DNA from: Klebsiella michiganensis
GTDB lineage: Bacteria; Pseudomonadota; Gammaproteobacteria; Enterobacterales; Enterobacteriaceae
DNA length: 64,000 nucleotides
Assembly: GCA_000963575.1 (NCBI GenBank)
Contig: CP011077.1
Location: 2,852,001-2,916,000 of the forward strand
Direction: 5' to 3'
The translations under genes and the position numbers were made by a program. The notes beneath the pieces are model-generated. The model saw only the letters and a list, made by a program, of their open reading frames with translations. It had not been told where the DNA came from and did not search any database. Numbering within the stretch: position 1 is the stretch's first letter; each line of letters starts with the position of its first letter. Positions 8,690 through 17,404 of this stretch are shown here, piece by piece.

Positions 8690-9437
8690 CATGACATGGC
8701 ACACTCTCGTAACCCTCTGGGACCAGCAGCAAAGCGCTTATATTGCCAGCAGGGAAGCTCGCTTCGACGCCCTGATGGACACTCTCGCCTTGCAGTTCAA
8801 TGGGGAGTTCTCGCTGCTCGAGCTTGGCTGTGGGCCGGGTTCCCTTACAAAACGCCTTCTTGAAAGGTTTCCTGCAGCACAGATTACCGCCATGGATGTT
8901 GATCCCGTGATGTTGGCCATCGCCCGAGAAACGCTTGCCGCCTGGGGCGCTCGAGTACGTATTCTTTCTGCCGACCTGGCGACACCGGCCTGGCAGGAAA
9001 AAATAATCGGCCTCCGCCCGGATGCCATCGTCTCGAGTACTGCCCTGCACTGGCTGATGCCTGACAGGCAGCACAGCCTGCACGTTGAGATCCTGAAATT
9101 ACTTGCCGATAAAGGCATATTTCTCAATGCCGACCACCAGCGTTTTACCCCGATAGATAGCAATAAAAAAGCCATCAGCGAACGTCATGATGCCCGAACG
9201 CAACAACAGGCGTGGGATAAAGGCGTCGTTGACTGGGACAAGTGGTTCACCCTTGCTAAAGAAATACCGGAGATTGCCAACTTGACGCCTGCCCGTGAAG
9301 CCGTTTTCTCTGGCCGCCCGGTACCTCCCTCAACGACGCTGGCTTTCCAGTTGGCAAGCCTCAGTCAGGCCGGTTTCAGCGAAACAGGTACGCTGTGGCA
9401 GCTCATGGACGATTACCTGATTGCCGGGTGGAAATAA
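8682..9437 (+). CDS. class I SAM-dependent methyltransferase in the uptake operon
   Basis: A 251-aa cytoplasmic protein with the SAM-binding motif I LLELGCGPGS near residues 46-55, an acidic motif II (ITAMDVDP) and a motif IV-like stretch (DAIVSSTALHWL). The general pattern resembles trans-aconitate or biotin-pathway type methyltransferases, but the substrate cannot be read from the sequence. The start at 8682 lies inside the last codons of the binding-protein gene, and the permease gene begins 5 bp after its stop, so the three genes are co-translated. A methyltransferase inside a TonB/ABC uptake operon might modify the imported ligand or its carrier; that is inference. Confidence 0.82.
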   Translation: MTDMTWHTLVTLWDQQQSAYIASREARFDALMDTLALQFNGEFSLLELGCGPGSLTKRLLERFPAAQITAMDVDPVMLAIARETLAAWGARVRILSADLATPAWQEKIIGLRPDAIVSSTALHWLMPDRQHSLHVEILKLLADKGIFLNADHQRFTPIDSNKKAISERHDARTQQQAWDKGVVDWDKWFTLAKEIPEIANLTPAREAVFSGRPVPPSTTLAFQLASLSQAGFSETGTLWQLMDDYLIAGWK

Positions 9438-9441
9438 GCGC

Positions 9442-10437
9442 GTGCTGCCATTGCGCCTGCTGCTGTGCGGCATTGCCTCGCTGCTTGTGCTGATTTACAG
9501 CCTGCGCTTTGGGGCCGTGACGTTGTCCCTGAGTGAAGTCATTCAGCTACTGCATTCGGCTCCCGTTGAAGACCCCCGCCTGGCGCTATACCAGAAGATT
9601 GTCTGGTCACTACGCTTACCCAGAGCGCTGCTGGCGATGGTCTGCGGCGGCGGGCTGGCGCTGGCTGGCGCCGTGCTTCAGACCCTAACCCGAAACCCGC
9701 TGGCCGACCCGTGGCTTCTGGGTATTTCTTCCGGGGCGGGCCTGGGTGCGGTCACCATCATTGCGCTCGGCGTTCAACCGCTGCTAACGGCAATGCCCGG
9801 CGGGGCTTTTCTCGGGGCACTGGCCGCTTTCGGGCTGGTTTTGCTCCTCGCCGGACGAACCATTATGCAGCCAGCCCGGTTTATGCTCTCGGGCGTCGGC
9901 ATTGGGCAATTGCTTAGCGCATTAACCTCATTAATCGTCTTCTGGCAAACCGATGCGACGACCTCGCGCGGCTTTACCTTCTGGCTTCTGGGTGCGTTTG
10001 GGCAAGCAACATGGTCACAGGTGGCTATCTGTGCCGCCGCGCTATTCTTTGTGGGGACACTTTGCCTGGCGCTGTCCCCAACATTGAATGTTATGGCGCT
10101 GGGAAATTTAGCCGCCAGGAGCCTGGGCGTTAATGTTTTCGCCCTGCAAATATCACTCTACCTGGCCATCACGCTTCTCACCGCAATCCTGGTCTCGTTT
10201 TGTGGAGCAATTGGATTTGTCGGCCTGACCGTCCCCCATCTGGCAAAAATGATAATCGGCAATGGTCATCAATGGACTTTGCCTGCCAGCATTCTCTGCG
10301 GTGCGATGCTGACGCTAGTGTCCGATACCCTGGCGCGGACGCTATTTGCCCCCAGAGAGCTGCCTCCCGGCGTCATCACGGCGCTTATCGGCGTGCCGGT
10401 ATTTTTCCTCGCTCTTCGCCGTCGCCCACATCCTTAA
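9442..10437 (+). CDS. FecCD-family ABC transporter permease
   Basis: A 331-aa integral membrane protein of the BtuC/FecCD family with about ten hydrophobic segments. Typical signatures are LRLPRALLAMVCGGGLALAG, the TRNPLADPWLLGISSGAGLG motif, the ATPase-coupling region GAIGFVGLTVPHL, and RELPPGVITALIGVPVF near the C-terminus. The start is taken as the GTG at 9442, five bases after the methyltransferase stop and preceded by GGTGGA; a TTG at 9421 is possible. The cognate ATP-binding subunit would normally follow, but the next 199 bp contain none and the next gene is unrelated, so the ATPase must be supplied from elsewhere or the importer is incomplete. Confidence 0.88.
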   Translation: MLPLRLLLCGIASLLVLIYSLRFGAVTLSLSEVIQLLHSAPVEDPRLALYQKIVWSLRLPRALLAMVCGGGLALAGAVLQTLTRNPLADPWLLGISSGAGLGAVTIIALGVQPLLTAMPGGAFLGALAAFGLVLLLAGRTIMQPARFMLSGVGIGQLLSALTSLIVFWQTDATTSRGFTFWLLGAFGQATWSQVAICAAALFFVGTLCLALSPTLNVMALGNLAARSLGVNVFALQISLYLAITLLTAILVSFCGAIGFVGLTVPHLAKMIIGNGHQWTLPASILCGAMLTLVSDTLARTLFAPRELPPGVITALIGVPVFFLALRRRPHP

Positions 10438-10636
10438 TTCCCCGCGCAGGAAGACTCCGGCCTGACTGCGCTTTCCCCCTCCGCACTGCTGACGCCCTGA
10501 AAGTTGTCACGAAATTGTTAACTCTTGAAGAGGATTTAGTGAGTATTCTCTTTATAAAGTGCAGGCATATGTTCATGCAGAGCCTGGTCAATTTCACCCG
10601 GCTTTACGCTCACTCACCCTCACTGGGACATTGACG

Positions 10637-12394
10637 ATGCTGGTAATTATCCTTGCTTATCTGGGCGGCCTGCTAACCATTGCCAGCCCTTGCATCCTGC
10701 CGGTGCTACCGTTTGTATTTGCCCGTTCCGATCGGCCGTTTGTCAGCACCGGGCTGCCGCTACTCGTCGGGATGGCATTAACCTTTACGCTGTTTGCAAC
10801 CCTTGCGGCCGTGGGCGGTGGCTGGGTCGTCGCGGCTAACCAATATGGCCGCGGCGTTGCATTAGTGTTGATGGCGGTGTTTGGTATTACGCTCCTGTTC
10901 CCTCGCCTGGCCGAGCGCGTGATGCACCCTCTGGTTAACGCGGGCAACTCACTGTCTAACCGTGTAGCACCGGGGCAGCCGGCGGGTCCAGGCGCTTCAT
11001 TTTTACTGGGCATTGCAACCGGTCTGCTTTGGGCCCCCTGCGCCGGCCCGATCCTGGGGCTGGTACTGACCGGCGCAGCCCTGCAGGGAGCAAATGTAGG
11101 CTCTACGCTGCTGCTGTTGGCTTATGCCGCCGGCGCGGCCACCTCACTGGCGCTGGCGCTTCTGATCGGCGGCAAAGTCTTTAGCGCCATGAAACGTTCT
11201 CTGGGCGTGGGGGAATGGATCCGTCGTATTCTCGGCGCCGGTATGTTACTTGGCGTCGTCGCTATTGCCTTTGGCCTGGATACCGGGGTATTAGCCCGGC
11301 TGTCCACCGCCTCGACCGGCGGCATAGAACAAGCATTGGTCAAACGCCTCTCTCCGGACAGCACCACATCCAATGCCCCATCGCCCGCTTCGGTGGTGAA
11401 AACCTCTGATGACGACACCATTCCAACGCTAACCGATGCTGGCGAAATGCCCTCGCTGAGCGGCGCAACGCAGTGGCTTAACTCCCCACCGCTGACTGCC
11501 GAAGCCCTGAAAGGCAAAGTCGTTTTGGTCGACTTCTGGACTTACTCCTGCATTAACTGCCTGCGTTCACTGCCTTACGTGAAAGCCTGGGCTGAAAAAT
11601 ACCGCGACCAGGGACTGGTGGTGATTGGCGTCCATGCGCCGGAGTTTGCCTTTGAGCGCGACGTCAACAACGTCACCAAAGAGGCGAAAAAACTGGGCGT
11701 AACTTATCCCATCGCCATTGATAACGATTACAGCATATGGCGGGCGTTCAATAACCAGTACTGGCCAGCGCACTACTTCATCGATGCCAGCGGCCGCATT
11801 CGCTATGAGCACTTTGGCGAAGGCGACTATGCACAATCCGAACGCGTTATACAGGAACTGCTGCGCCAGGCGGGAGCCAGGGATGTTAACAGCGGCATCA
11901 GTACCGTTACTGCCAGCGGCGTAGAACAGGCGGCCAGTGGCCAGAATGACATCTCGCCAGAAACCTATCTCGGCTATATGCGGGCGCAAAACTTTGCCTC
12001 CGGCGAAGTAACCGGCGATAAACCAGCGGACTACAACAAGCCCTCCGCGCTGCCGCTGGACAGCTGGGGACTGGCAGGCAACTGGACCGTTGCCGGCGAG
12101 AACATCACCCTTAACCGGCCAAATGGCAGCATTGTTTACCAGTTCCATGCCCGCGATTTGCACCTTGTCCTCGGCCCGGGCCCTGAAGGGAAACCGGTGC
12201 GCTTTAAAGTCACCATCGACGGTCAGGCACCCGGCAGCGTCCACGGCTCAGATGTTGCCCCGGACGGTAGCGGCACGGTGACTGAACAGCGGCTGTACCA
12301 GCTGATTCGCCAGTCGAGCGGCAGCGGTGAACACACATTCAGTATTGAGTTTGAAGATGCAGGCGTGAACGCCTATGCCTTTACGTTCGGTTAA
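10637..12394 (+). CDS. DipZ-type membrane thiol-disulfide protein (CcdA domain + thioredoxin + C-terminal domain)
   Basis: A 585-aa fusion. The N-terminal 235 residues form a CcdA/DsbD-like transmembrane electron carrier with its two redox cysteines in SPCILPVLP (Cys19) and WAPCAGPILG (Cys135). After a Ser/Thr/Asp-rich linker comes a periplasmic thioredoxin-like domain with active site Cys305-Ile-Asn-Cys308. The last 150 residues form the beta-rich C-terminal domain found in DipZ proteins. Such proteins pass electrons from cytoplasmic thioredoxin to periplasmic partners. The start at 10637 begins the first membrane helix. The gene lies 16 bp upstream of an exported MsrA, which suggests that it reduces that enzyme. 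It is distinct from DsbD, whose N-terminal domain is missing here. Confidence 0.87.
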   Translation: MLVIILAYLGGLLTIASPCILPVLPFVFARSDRPFVSTGLPLLVGMALTFTLFATLAAVGGGWVVAANQYGRGVALVLMAVFGITLLFPRLAERVMHPLVNAGNSLSNRVAPGQPAGPGASFLLGIATGLLWAPCAGPILGLVLTGAALQGANVGSTLLLLAYAAGAATSLALALLIGGKVFSAMKRSLGVGEWIRRILGAGMLLGVVAIAFGLDTGVLARLSTASTGGIEQALVKRLSPDSTTSNAPSPASVVKTSDDDTIPTLTDAGEMPSLSGATQWLNSPPLTAEALKGKVVLVDFWTYSCINCLRSLPYVKAWAEKYRDQGLVVIGVHAPEFAFERDVNNVTKEAKKLGVTYPIAIDNDYSIWRAFNNQYWPAHYFIDASGRIRYEHFGEGDYAQSERVIQELLRQAGARDVNSGISTVTASGVEQAASGQNDISPETYLGYMRAQNFASGEVTGDKPADYNKPSALPLDSWGLAGNWTVAGENITLNRPNGSIVYQFHARDLHLVLGPGPEGKPVRFKVTIDGQAPGSVHGSDVAPDGSGTVTEQRLYQLIRQSSGSGEHTFSIEFEDAGVNAYAFTFG

Positions 12395-12410
12395 TCGGGA
12401 GAGTACCAGG

Positions 12411-13130
12411 ATGAAAACGACACTATTTTCTTCCACCAAACGCCGGGGAGTATTGTTCAGCGCTCCCGCGCTTATCATCGCGGCGCTAGTCTTTCAGAAT
12501 ACGGCCTGGGCCGAAGCTGAGCGCGCGGTGGCTATTCCTGCCCCACTGCAGGACGAAGCCCCCGCCAGCACACAGCTTGAAACCGCGGTCTTTGCCGGGG
12601 GCTGTTTCTGGGGTGTTCAGGGCGTTTTTCAGCATGTGAAAGGCGTGACCAGCGCAATATCTGGCTACACGGGCGGTAAAGCACGGACGGCAAATTATGA
12701 GACGGTAAGCATGGGGATGACCGGGCACGCCGAATCCGTGCAGGTTATTTTTGATCCCACCAGGGTGACCTATGGTCAGCTATTGCAGGTCTTCTTTTCC
12801 GTCGCGCACAACCCAACGGAGCTAAACCGCCAGGGGCCGGATTACGGGACACAATATCGTTCTACCGTTTTCCCGCTCAGCGAATCGCAGGCAAAGGTGG
12901 CCCGGGCGTATATCACGCAGCTTAACGCCAGCCATAAGTTTAGTGCGCCGCTGGTTACCACGGTTGAAGAACATGCCCAATTCTACCCGGCGGAAAAATA
13001 TCACCAGAACTTCCTGAACGACAACCCAAACTACCCTTACATTGCTATCAACGACATCCCAAAAGTTGAGCAGCTTAAACAGCTTTTCCCGGCGCTGTGG
13101 AACAAAGATCCTGTGCTGGTGAAAGGCTGA
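12411..13130 (+). CDS. msrA: exported peptide-methionine (S)-S-oxide reductase
   Basis: MsrA reduces methionine-S-sulfoxide in proteins. The 239-aa product carries the catalytic motif GGCFWG (Cys65) and family blocks GYTGG, GHAESVQV, RQGPDYGTQYRS and EKYHQNFL. It starts with an N-terminal export signal ending NTAWA-EA; a KRRG segment precedes the hydrophobic core, so Tat or Sec export are both possible. Cys65 is the only cysteine in the mature protein, so the usual resolving cysteines are absent and an outside reductant must act directly; the adjacent DipZ-type protein is the obvious candidate. Start 12411 (MKTTLF) is 16 bp after the upstream stop, consistent with an operon. Confidence 0.9.
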   Translation: MKTTLFSSTKRRGVLFSAPALIIAALVFQNTAWAEAERAVAIPAPLQDEAPASTQLETAVFAGGCFWGVQGVFQHVKGVTSAISGYTGGKARTANYETVSMGMTGHAESVQVIFDPTRVTYGQLLQVFFSVAHNPTELNRQGPDYGTQYRSTVFPLSESQAKVARAYITQLNASHKFSAPLVTTVEEHAQFYPAEKYHQNFLNDNPNYPYIAINDIPKVEQLKQLFPALWNKDPVLVKG

Positions 13131-13168
13131 AAAAAAACCGCGCCGGTGAAACACAGTGGCGCGGTTTT
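13131..13168. terminator. bidirectional terminator between msrA and lpxM
   Basis: An 11-bp stem (AAAACCGCGCC/GGCGCGGTTTT, 13134-13144 with 13158-13168) has an A-run on its left and TTTT at its right end, so it can end both converging transcripts. Confidence 0.85.
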
Positions 13169-13185
13169 CGATGGTGCGGGATACG

Positions 13186-14166
13186 CTATTTTTTCTTTTT
13201 CGGGAACAGTTCATCCCGGCAGTATGGCTCTATCTCGCCCTCTTTGCGGGTCTTCAGGAGCTTGAGGATCCAGGTATATTGCTCAGGATGCGGGCCCACC
13301 AGCAATTCCACTTCCTCGTTCATTCGGCGGGCGATGGTATGGTCATCGGCCTCAAGCAGGTCATCCATCGGCGGGCGGATAAAAATATCCAGCCGATGCG
13401 TTTCGCTGTTATACACCGGGAAAAGCGGGATCACGCGTGCACGGCACACTTTCATCAGGCGGCCAATGGCCGGCAGCGTTGCCTTGTAGGTCGCGAAGAA
13501 ATCGACAAATTCGCTGTGTTCTGGCCCGTGATCCTGGTCGGGAAGATAGTAGCCCCAGTAGCCCTGACGAACGGAACTGATGAAGGGTTTAATCCCATCG
13601 TTGCGGGCATGCATCCGGCCCCCAAAACGGCGACGCACCGTATTCCAGACATAATCGAACAGCTGGTTACCCTGGTTATGGAACATCGCCGCCATTTTCT
13701 GGCCCTCAGAGGCCATCAGCATGGCCGGGATATCCACGGCCCAGCCGTGCGGCACCAGGAAAATCACGTTCTCCCCTTTCGCACGGATCTCGTCCACGCT
13801 CTCTTTGCCGTGCCAGTCCACCCGGGCCATGACCTTCTTCGGATCGCGCAGCCCCAATTCCGCCATCAGCACCATTGCCTGCGGCGCGGTGGCGAACATA
13901 TGGTCGATGACGGCCTCCCGCTGAGCCTCCGGCATATCCGGGAAGCAGTACAGCAGGTTAATTTGCGCCCGGCGCCGGGCGCTTTTGCCCAGGCGTCCCG
14001 CTAAGCGTCCAATTTTACCCAGCAAAGGATCCCGGAGCCCCGGCGGAAGAAGCGCCAGCCCGGCGAAGGCGCCAACGCCAAGCCATGCTCCCCAGTAACG
14101 CGGGTGCAAAAAGGCTTTTTGAAATTCAGGGATAAACTCACTGTGGTTTTTTTTTGCTTTTTCCAT
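13186..14166 (-). CDS. lpxM: lipid A myristoyltransferase (LpxM/MsbB)
   Basis: LpxM transfers myristate from acyl-ACP to the 3'-hydroxymyristate of KDO2-lauroyl-lipid IVA at the inner membrane, completing hexa-acylated lipid A. The 326-aa product matches E. coli LpxM (323 aa) throughout, with an N-terminal membrane anchor (residues about 25-45) and the acyltransferase motif HX4D at His140 and Asp145 (VPHGWAVD). The C-terminus is lysine-rich. It converges on msrA and follows mepM in the same direction, with a terminator between them. Confidence 0.97.
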   Translation of the reverse strand: MEKAKKNHSEFIPEFQKAFLHPRYWGAWLGVGAFAGLALLPPGLRDPLLGKIGRLAGRLGKSARRRAQINLLYCFPDMPEAQREAVIDHMFATAPQAMVLMAELGLRDPKKVMARVDWHGKESVDEIRAKGENVIFLVPHGWAVDIPAMLMASEGQKMAAMFHNQGNQLFDYVWNTVRRRFGGRMHARNDGIKPFISSVRQGYWGYYLPDQDHGPEHSEFVDFFATYKATLPAIGRLMKVCRARVIPLFPVYNSETHRLDIFIRPPMDDLLEADDHTIARRMNEEVELLVGPHPEQYTWILKLLKTRKEGEIEPYCRDELFPKKKK

Positions 14167-14242
14167 GCGGCTCTCAGTAGTTCGCCAGCAGACTGGCGAG
14201 ACGAATTTATCGTTATTTTAGCGGGGCAGCGGCCGGCAGACA

Positions 14243-14274
14243 AAAGAAAAAGCCGGTCACAAGAACCGGCTTTT
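14243..14274 (-). terminator. mepM terminator
   Basis: A 10-bp stem (AAAAGCCGGT/ACCGGCTTTT, 14247-14256 with 14265-14274) with an A-rich left flank gives a U-run on the minus transcript. It lies just after the mepM stop. Confidence 0.85.
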
Positions 14275-14289
14275 CGTCAAAGGGCGCAA

Positions 14290-15612
14290 TCAGTCGATGC
14301 GCAGTTGCGGCAGAACCTCTTTAACCTGTGCCAGGTAATCACTGCGATCGGAGCCGGTCAGGCCTTCAGAACGCGGCAGTTTGGCCGTCAGCGGGTTAAC
14401 CGCCTGCTGGTTGATCCACACTTCATAGTGCAGGTGCGGGCCGGTAGAACGCCCGGTATTACCCGACAGCGCAATACGGTCACCGCGCTTCACTTTCTGA
14501 CCAGGTTTCACCAGCAGTTTCTTGAGGTGCATGTAACGGGTGGTATAAGTGCGGCCATGGCGGATAGCAACAAAGAAACCAGCCGCACCGCTGCGTTTCG
14601 CCATGACCACTTCACCATCCCCGACGGCCAGCACAGGCGTCCCCTGCGGCATCGCAAAATCAACGCCTTTATGCGGCGCCACGCGGCCAGTAACCGGGTT
14701 AAGGCGACGTGGATTGAAGTTAGACGAAACGCGGAACTGTTTCACGGTTGGGAAACGCATAAAGCCTTTGGCCAGACCAGAGCCGTTACGATCGTAGAAC
14801 TTGCCGTCTTCCGCACGGATGGCGTAGTAATCTTTGCCATCGCTGCGCAGGCGCACACCGACCAGTTGGCTTTGCTCGCGCTTGCCGTTTAGCATTTCGC
14901 GAGACATCAACACGGAGAACTCATCGCCCTTCTTCAGCTTGCGGAAGTCCATCTGCCACTGCATTGCCTTGATAACCGAGCTGATTTCTGCGCTGGTCAA
15001 CCCGGCATCACGCGCGCTGGAGACAAAACTTGCGCCCACCGTGCCCTTCAGCACGCTGTTAATCCAATCGCCCTGCTGTGTTTCGCTGCTCATTTTGAAA
15101 GCGTTTTCAGTGCGGTCATAGGTACGCGTTTCGCGACGTGACATTTCCCACGTCAGCCGCTGCAGATCGCCATCGGCGGTCAGCGTCCAGGAGAGCTGCT
15201 GGCCAATTTTCAGGTTGCGCAGATCTTTGTCCACCGATGCAAGCTGACTAATGTCGCCCATATCGATGCCGTACTGATTCAGAATGCTGCTTAGCGTATC
15301 ACCGGTGGAAACAACATATTCATGAACGCCCGCTTCACCGGAGGTTTTATCATCCAGCTCATCCTGAGGCAGGGTGTCATCTTCGGCGTCCGGGGACTGG
15401 TCAAGAGGTTCGCTGGCTTCCGGCAGCAGCGAATGTATTTCGCTTTTTTGAAGTTCGATGGTCTTGATTATCGGACTGGACTGCGGATGGTAAATGGACG
15501 GTCGCCATACCGCGACCGCCAGAGTGAGAACCGTAAGCGACCCCAGCATAACGCGATGGGGTCGTGATAGATTGTCAAATGCCATGGCGACAGAGCGGGC
15601 TATCTGTTGCAC
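14290..15612 (-). CDS. mepM: murein DD-endopeptidase MepM
   Basis: MepM (YebA) cleaves D-Ala-mDAP crosslinks in peptidoglycan to allow sacculus growth. The product has 440 aa, as in E. coli. It has an N-terminal membrane anchor (about residues 21-37), a LysM domain (HEYVVSTGDTLSSILNQYG), the OapA-like middle region, and a C-terminal M23 peptidase domain with the zinc ligands in HKGVDF and HLHYEV. It lies between lpxM and znuA, the conserved enterobacterial order; znuA ends only 15 bp upstream on the same strand. Confidence 0.97.
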   Translation of the reverse strand: MQQIARSVAMAFDNLSRPHRVMLGSLTVLTLAVAVWRPSIYHPQSSPIIKTIELQKSEIHSLLPEASEPLDQSPDAEDDTLPQDELDDKTSGEAGVHEYVVSTGDTLSSILNQYGIDMGDISQLASVDKDLRNLKIGQQLSWTLTADGDLQRLTWEMSRRETRTYDRTENAFKMSSETQQGDWINSVLKGTVGASFVSSARDAGLTSAEISSVIKAMQWQMDFRKLKKGDEFSVLMSREMLNGKREQSQLVGVRLRSDGKDYYAIRAEDGKFYDRNGSGLAKGFMRFPTVKQFRVSSNFNPRRLNPVTGRVAPHKGVDFAMPQGTPVLAVGDGEVVMAKRSGAAGFFVAIRHGRTYTTRYMHLKKLLVKPGQKVKRGDRIALSGNTGRSTGPHLHYEVWINQQAVNPLTAKLPRSEGLTGSDRSDYLAQVKEVLPQLRID

Positions 15613-15627
15613 GTATTCACTTCCTCG

Positions 15628-16572
15628 TTAATCTCCTTTCAGGCAGCTCGCATACTGGTTCGCAAGGCTGGTCATAAACTGCATATAGCTGTTTTTACCC
15701 AATGCGACTTCAATTCCCAGAGGATCTAAGGTGCCGGAGCGAACATTAGTGCCTCTGGCAACGGCGTTAATTACCGCTGGCCTGAATTGTGGCTCAGCAA
15801 AAACGCAAACCGCTTTATGCTCAACCAACTGTGTTCTGATTTCATGTAAACGCTGCGCACCAGGCTGTATTTCAGGGTTAACGGTAAAATGGCCAAGCGG
15901 CGTTAAACCGTAGTGCTTTTCAAAGTAGCCATAGGCGTCATGAAAAACGAAATACCCTTTTCCTTTCAGCGGTGCCAGCACGGAACCCACCTGTTTATCG
16001 GCGTCGGCTAAGCCTGACTCGAAATCTTTCAGGTTGGCGTCAAGTTTGGCTCGATTTTCGGGCATAAGTTCCACTAATTTATCGTGGATTGCAACCGCCG
16101 ACAGCCGCGCCACGTCTGGGGAGAGCCAAATGTGCAAGTTGTATTCACCGTGATGGTGATCTGCGTCACTCTTTGCGCCATGATCGTGTGCATCACCGTG
16201 CTCGTGGTCGTCGTCGTCACCGCCTTTCATCAACAGCGGTTTCACGCCGGCGAGCGCCCCCAGCTCAAGCTGTTTTTGCGCGGGAAGTTGGCGCACTGAT
16301 TTCTGCATGAAAGCTTCCATCTCAGGCCCAACCCAAACCACTAAGTCCGCGCCCTGTAAGCGTTTTACATCTGACGGGCGCAAAGCATAATCGTGTTCAG
16401 AGGCGCCATCGGGCAGTAATACTTCAGTGTCAGTCACCCCGTCAGCAATGGCGGAGGCAATAAAACCCAGCGGTTTAATGGATGCCACAACGGCAGCATT
16501 GGCGCCGGTGGTGGCAGAGCCCCAAAGGGCAGCGGAAAATGCAGCGAAAAGAAGTGTCTTTTTATGTAACAT
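15628..16572 (-). CDS. znuA: zinc ABC transporter, periplasmic binding protein ZnuA
   Basis: ZnuA binds periplasmic Zn2+ and delivers it to ZnuBC. The 314-aa precursor has a signal peptide (MLHKK..., ending GANA), the cluster A-I fold (HDYALRPSD with a zinc-ligand histidine, NLHIWLSPD, VFHDAYGYFEKHYGL) and the His/Asp-rich loop (DDDDHEHGDAHDHG and DADHHHGEY) typical of zinc-binding members. I chose the ATG at 16572, five codons inside the longest frame, because it matches the family. It is divergent from znuC across a 79-bp gap with a near-palindromic Zur box, so zinc starvation should derepress both transcripts. Confidence 0.97.
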   Translation of the reverse strand: MLHKKTLLFAAFSAALWGSATTGANAAVVASIKPLGFIASAIADGVTDTEVLLPDGASEHDYALRPSDVKRLQGADLVVWVGPEMEAFMQKSVRQLPAQKQLELGALAGVKPLLMKGGDDDDHEHGDAHDHGAKSDADHHHGEYNLHIWLSPDVARLSAVAIHDKLVELMPENRAKLDANLKDFESGLADADKQVGSVLAPLKGKGYFVFHDAYGYFEKHYGLTPLGHFTVNPEIQPGAQRLHEIRTQLVEHKAVCVFAEPQFRPAVINAVARGTNVRSGTLDPLGIEVALGKNSYMQFMTSLANQYASCLKGD

Positions 16573-16602
16573 AATGCAACTTATCATCGTGATAACCAGA
16601 GT

Positions 16603-16623
16603 GAATGTGATATTATAACATTC
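16603..16623. promoter_or_regulatory. Zur box between znuA and znuC
   Basis: The 21-bp near-palindrome with halves GAATGTGATA and TATAACATTC matches the enterobacterial Zur consensus and sits centrally in the divergent znuA/znuC promoter region. Zur regulation of znuABC is established in E. coli. Confidence 0.9.
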
Positions 16624-16651
16624 GCTAACTTATGCAACCCTTGAAATTGTC

Positions 16652-17404
16652 ATGACAAATTTGGTTGAACTGAAAAATATCTCGGTCTCTTTCGGCCAGC
16701 TACGCGTGCTGGCCGATATCTCACTTGCGCTCAAACCCGGCCGTATTCTTACGCTGTTGGGGCCAAACGGCGCCGGTAAATCCACCTTAGTGCGCGTCGT
16801 GCTCGGGCTGGTCACGCCCGACCAGGGCGTTATCAAGCGCGACCAGCATCTGCGCATTGGCTATGTGCCGCAAAAACTGCATTTGGACGCCACGCTGCCG
16901 CTGACGGTGAGCCGCTTCCTGCGGCTGCGTCCGGGCGTTAAAAAAGCAGACATTCTCCCGGCGCTTAAGCGTGTGCAGGCCGCCCATTTGATTGATGCGC
17001 CGATGCAAAAACTGTCTGGCGGTGAAAATCAGCGTGTCCTGTTGGCGCGTGCGCTGCTCAATAAACCTCATCTGCTGGTGCTGGATGAACCCACCCAGGG
17101 CGTGGACGTCAACGGTCAGCTGGCGCTGTACAATCTGATTGACCAGCTTCGCCACGAGCTGAACTGCGCGGTACTGATGGTTTCGCACGACCTTCACCTC
17201 GTGATGGCCAAAACTGATGAAGTGCTGTGCCTGAACCACCACATCTGCTGCTCCGGCACGCCTGAAGTCGTCTCCACCCATCCTGAATTTATCTCAATGT
17301 TTGGGCCAATCGGTGCCGAACAGTTAGGTATTTATCGCCACCATCATAACCATCGTCACGATCTGCAGGGTCGCATCGTTCTGCGCAGAGGGAATGGACA
17401 GTAA
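16652..17404 (+). CDS. znuC: zinc ABC transporter ATP-binding protein ZnuC
   Basis: ZnuC is the cytoplasmic ATPase of the high-affinity zinc importer. The 250-aa product has Walker A GPNGAGKST, the LSGGENQRVLLARAL signature, Walker B LLVLDEP and the H-loop SHD, and ends with the histidine-rich tail typical of ZnuC (YRHHHNHRHD). Its stop overlaps the znuB start (TAATG), indicating coupling. It is the only metal-importer ATPase in the window. Confidence 0.97.
   Translation: MTNLVELKNISVSFGQLRVLADISLALKPGRILTLLGPNGAGKSTLVRVVLGLVTPDQGVIKRDQHLRIGYVPQKLHLDATLPLTVSRFLRLRPGVKKADILPALKRVQAAHLIDAPMQKLSGGENQRVLLARALLNKPHLLVLDEPTQGVDVNGQLALYNLIDQLRHELNCAVLMVSHDLHLVMAKTDEVLCLNHHICCSGTPEVVSTHPEFISMFGPIGAEQLGIYRHHHNHRHDLQGRIVLRRGNGQ

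Noticed and set aside
16652..17404. ZnuC as the missing ATPase of the TonB-operon importer
   Set aside because: ZnuC pairs with ABC-3 permeases such as ZnuB; FecCD permeases use a different ATPase subgroup. Sharing cannot be excluded but nothing in the sequence supports it.
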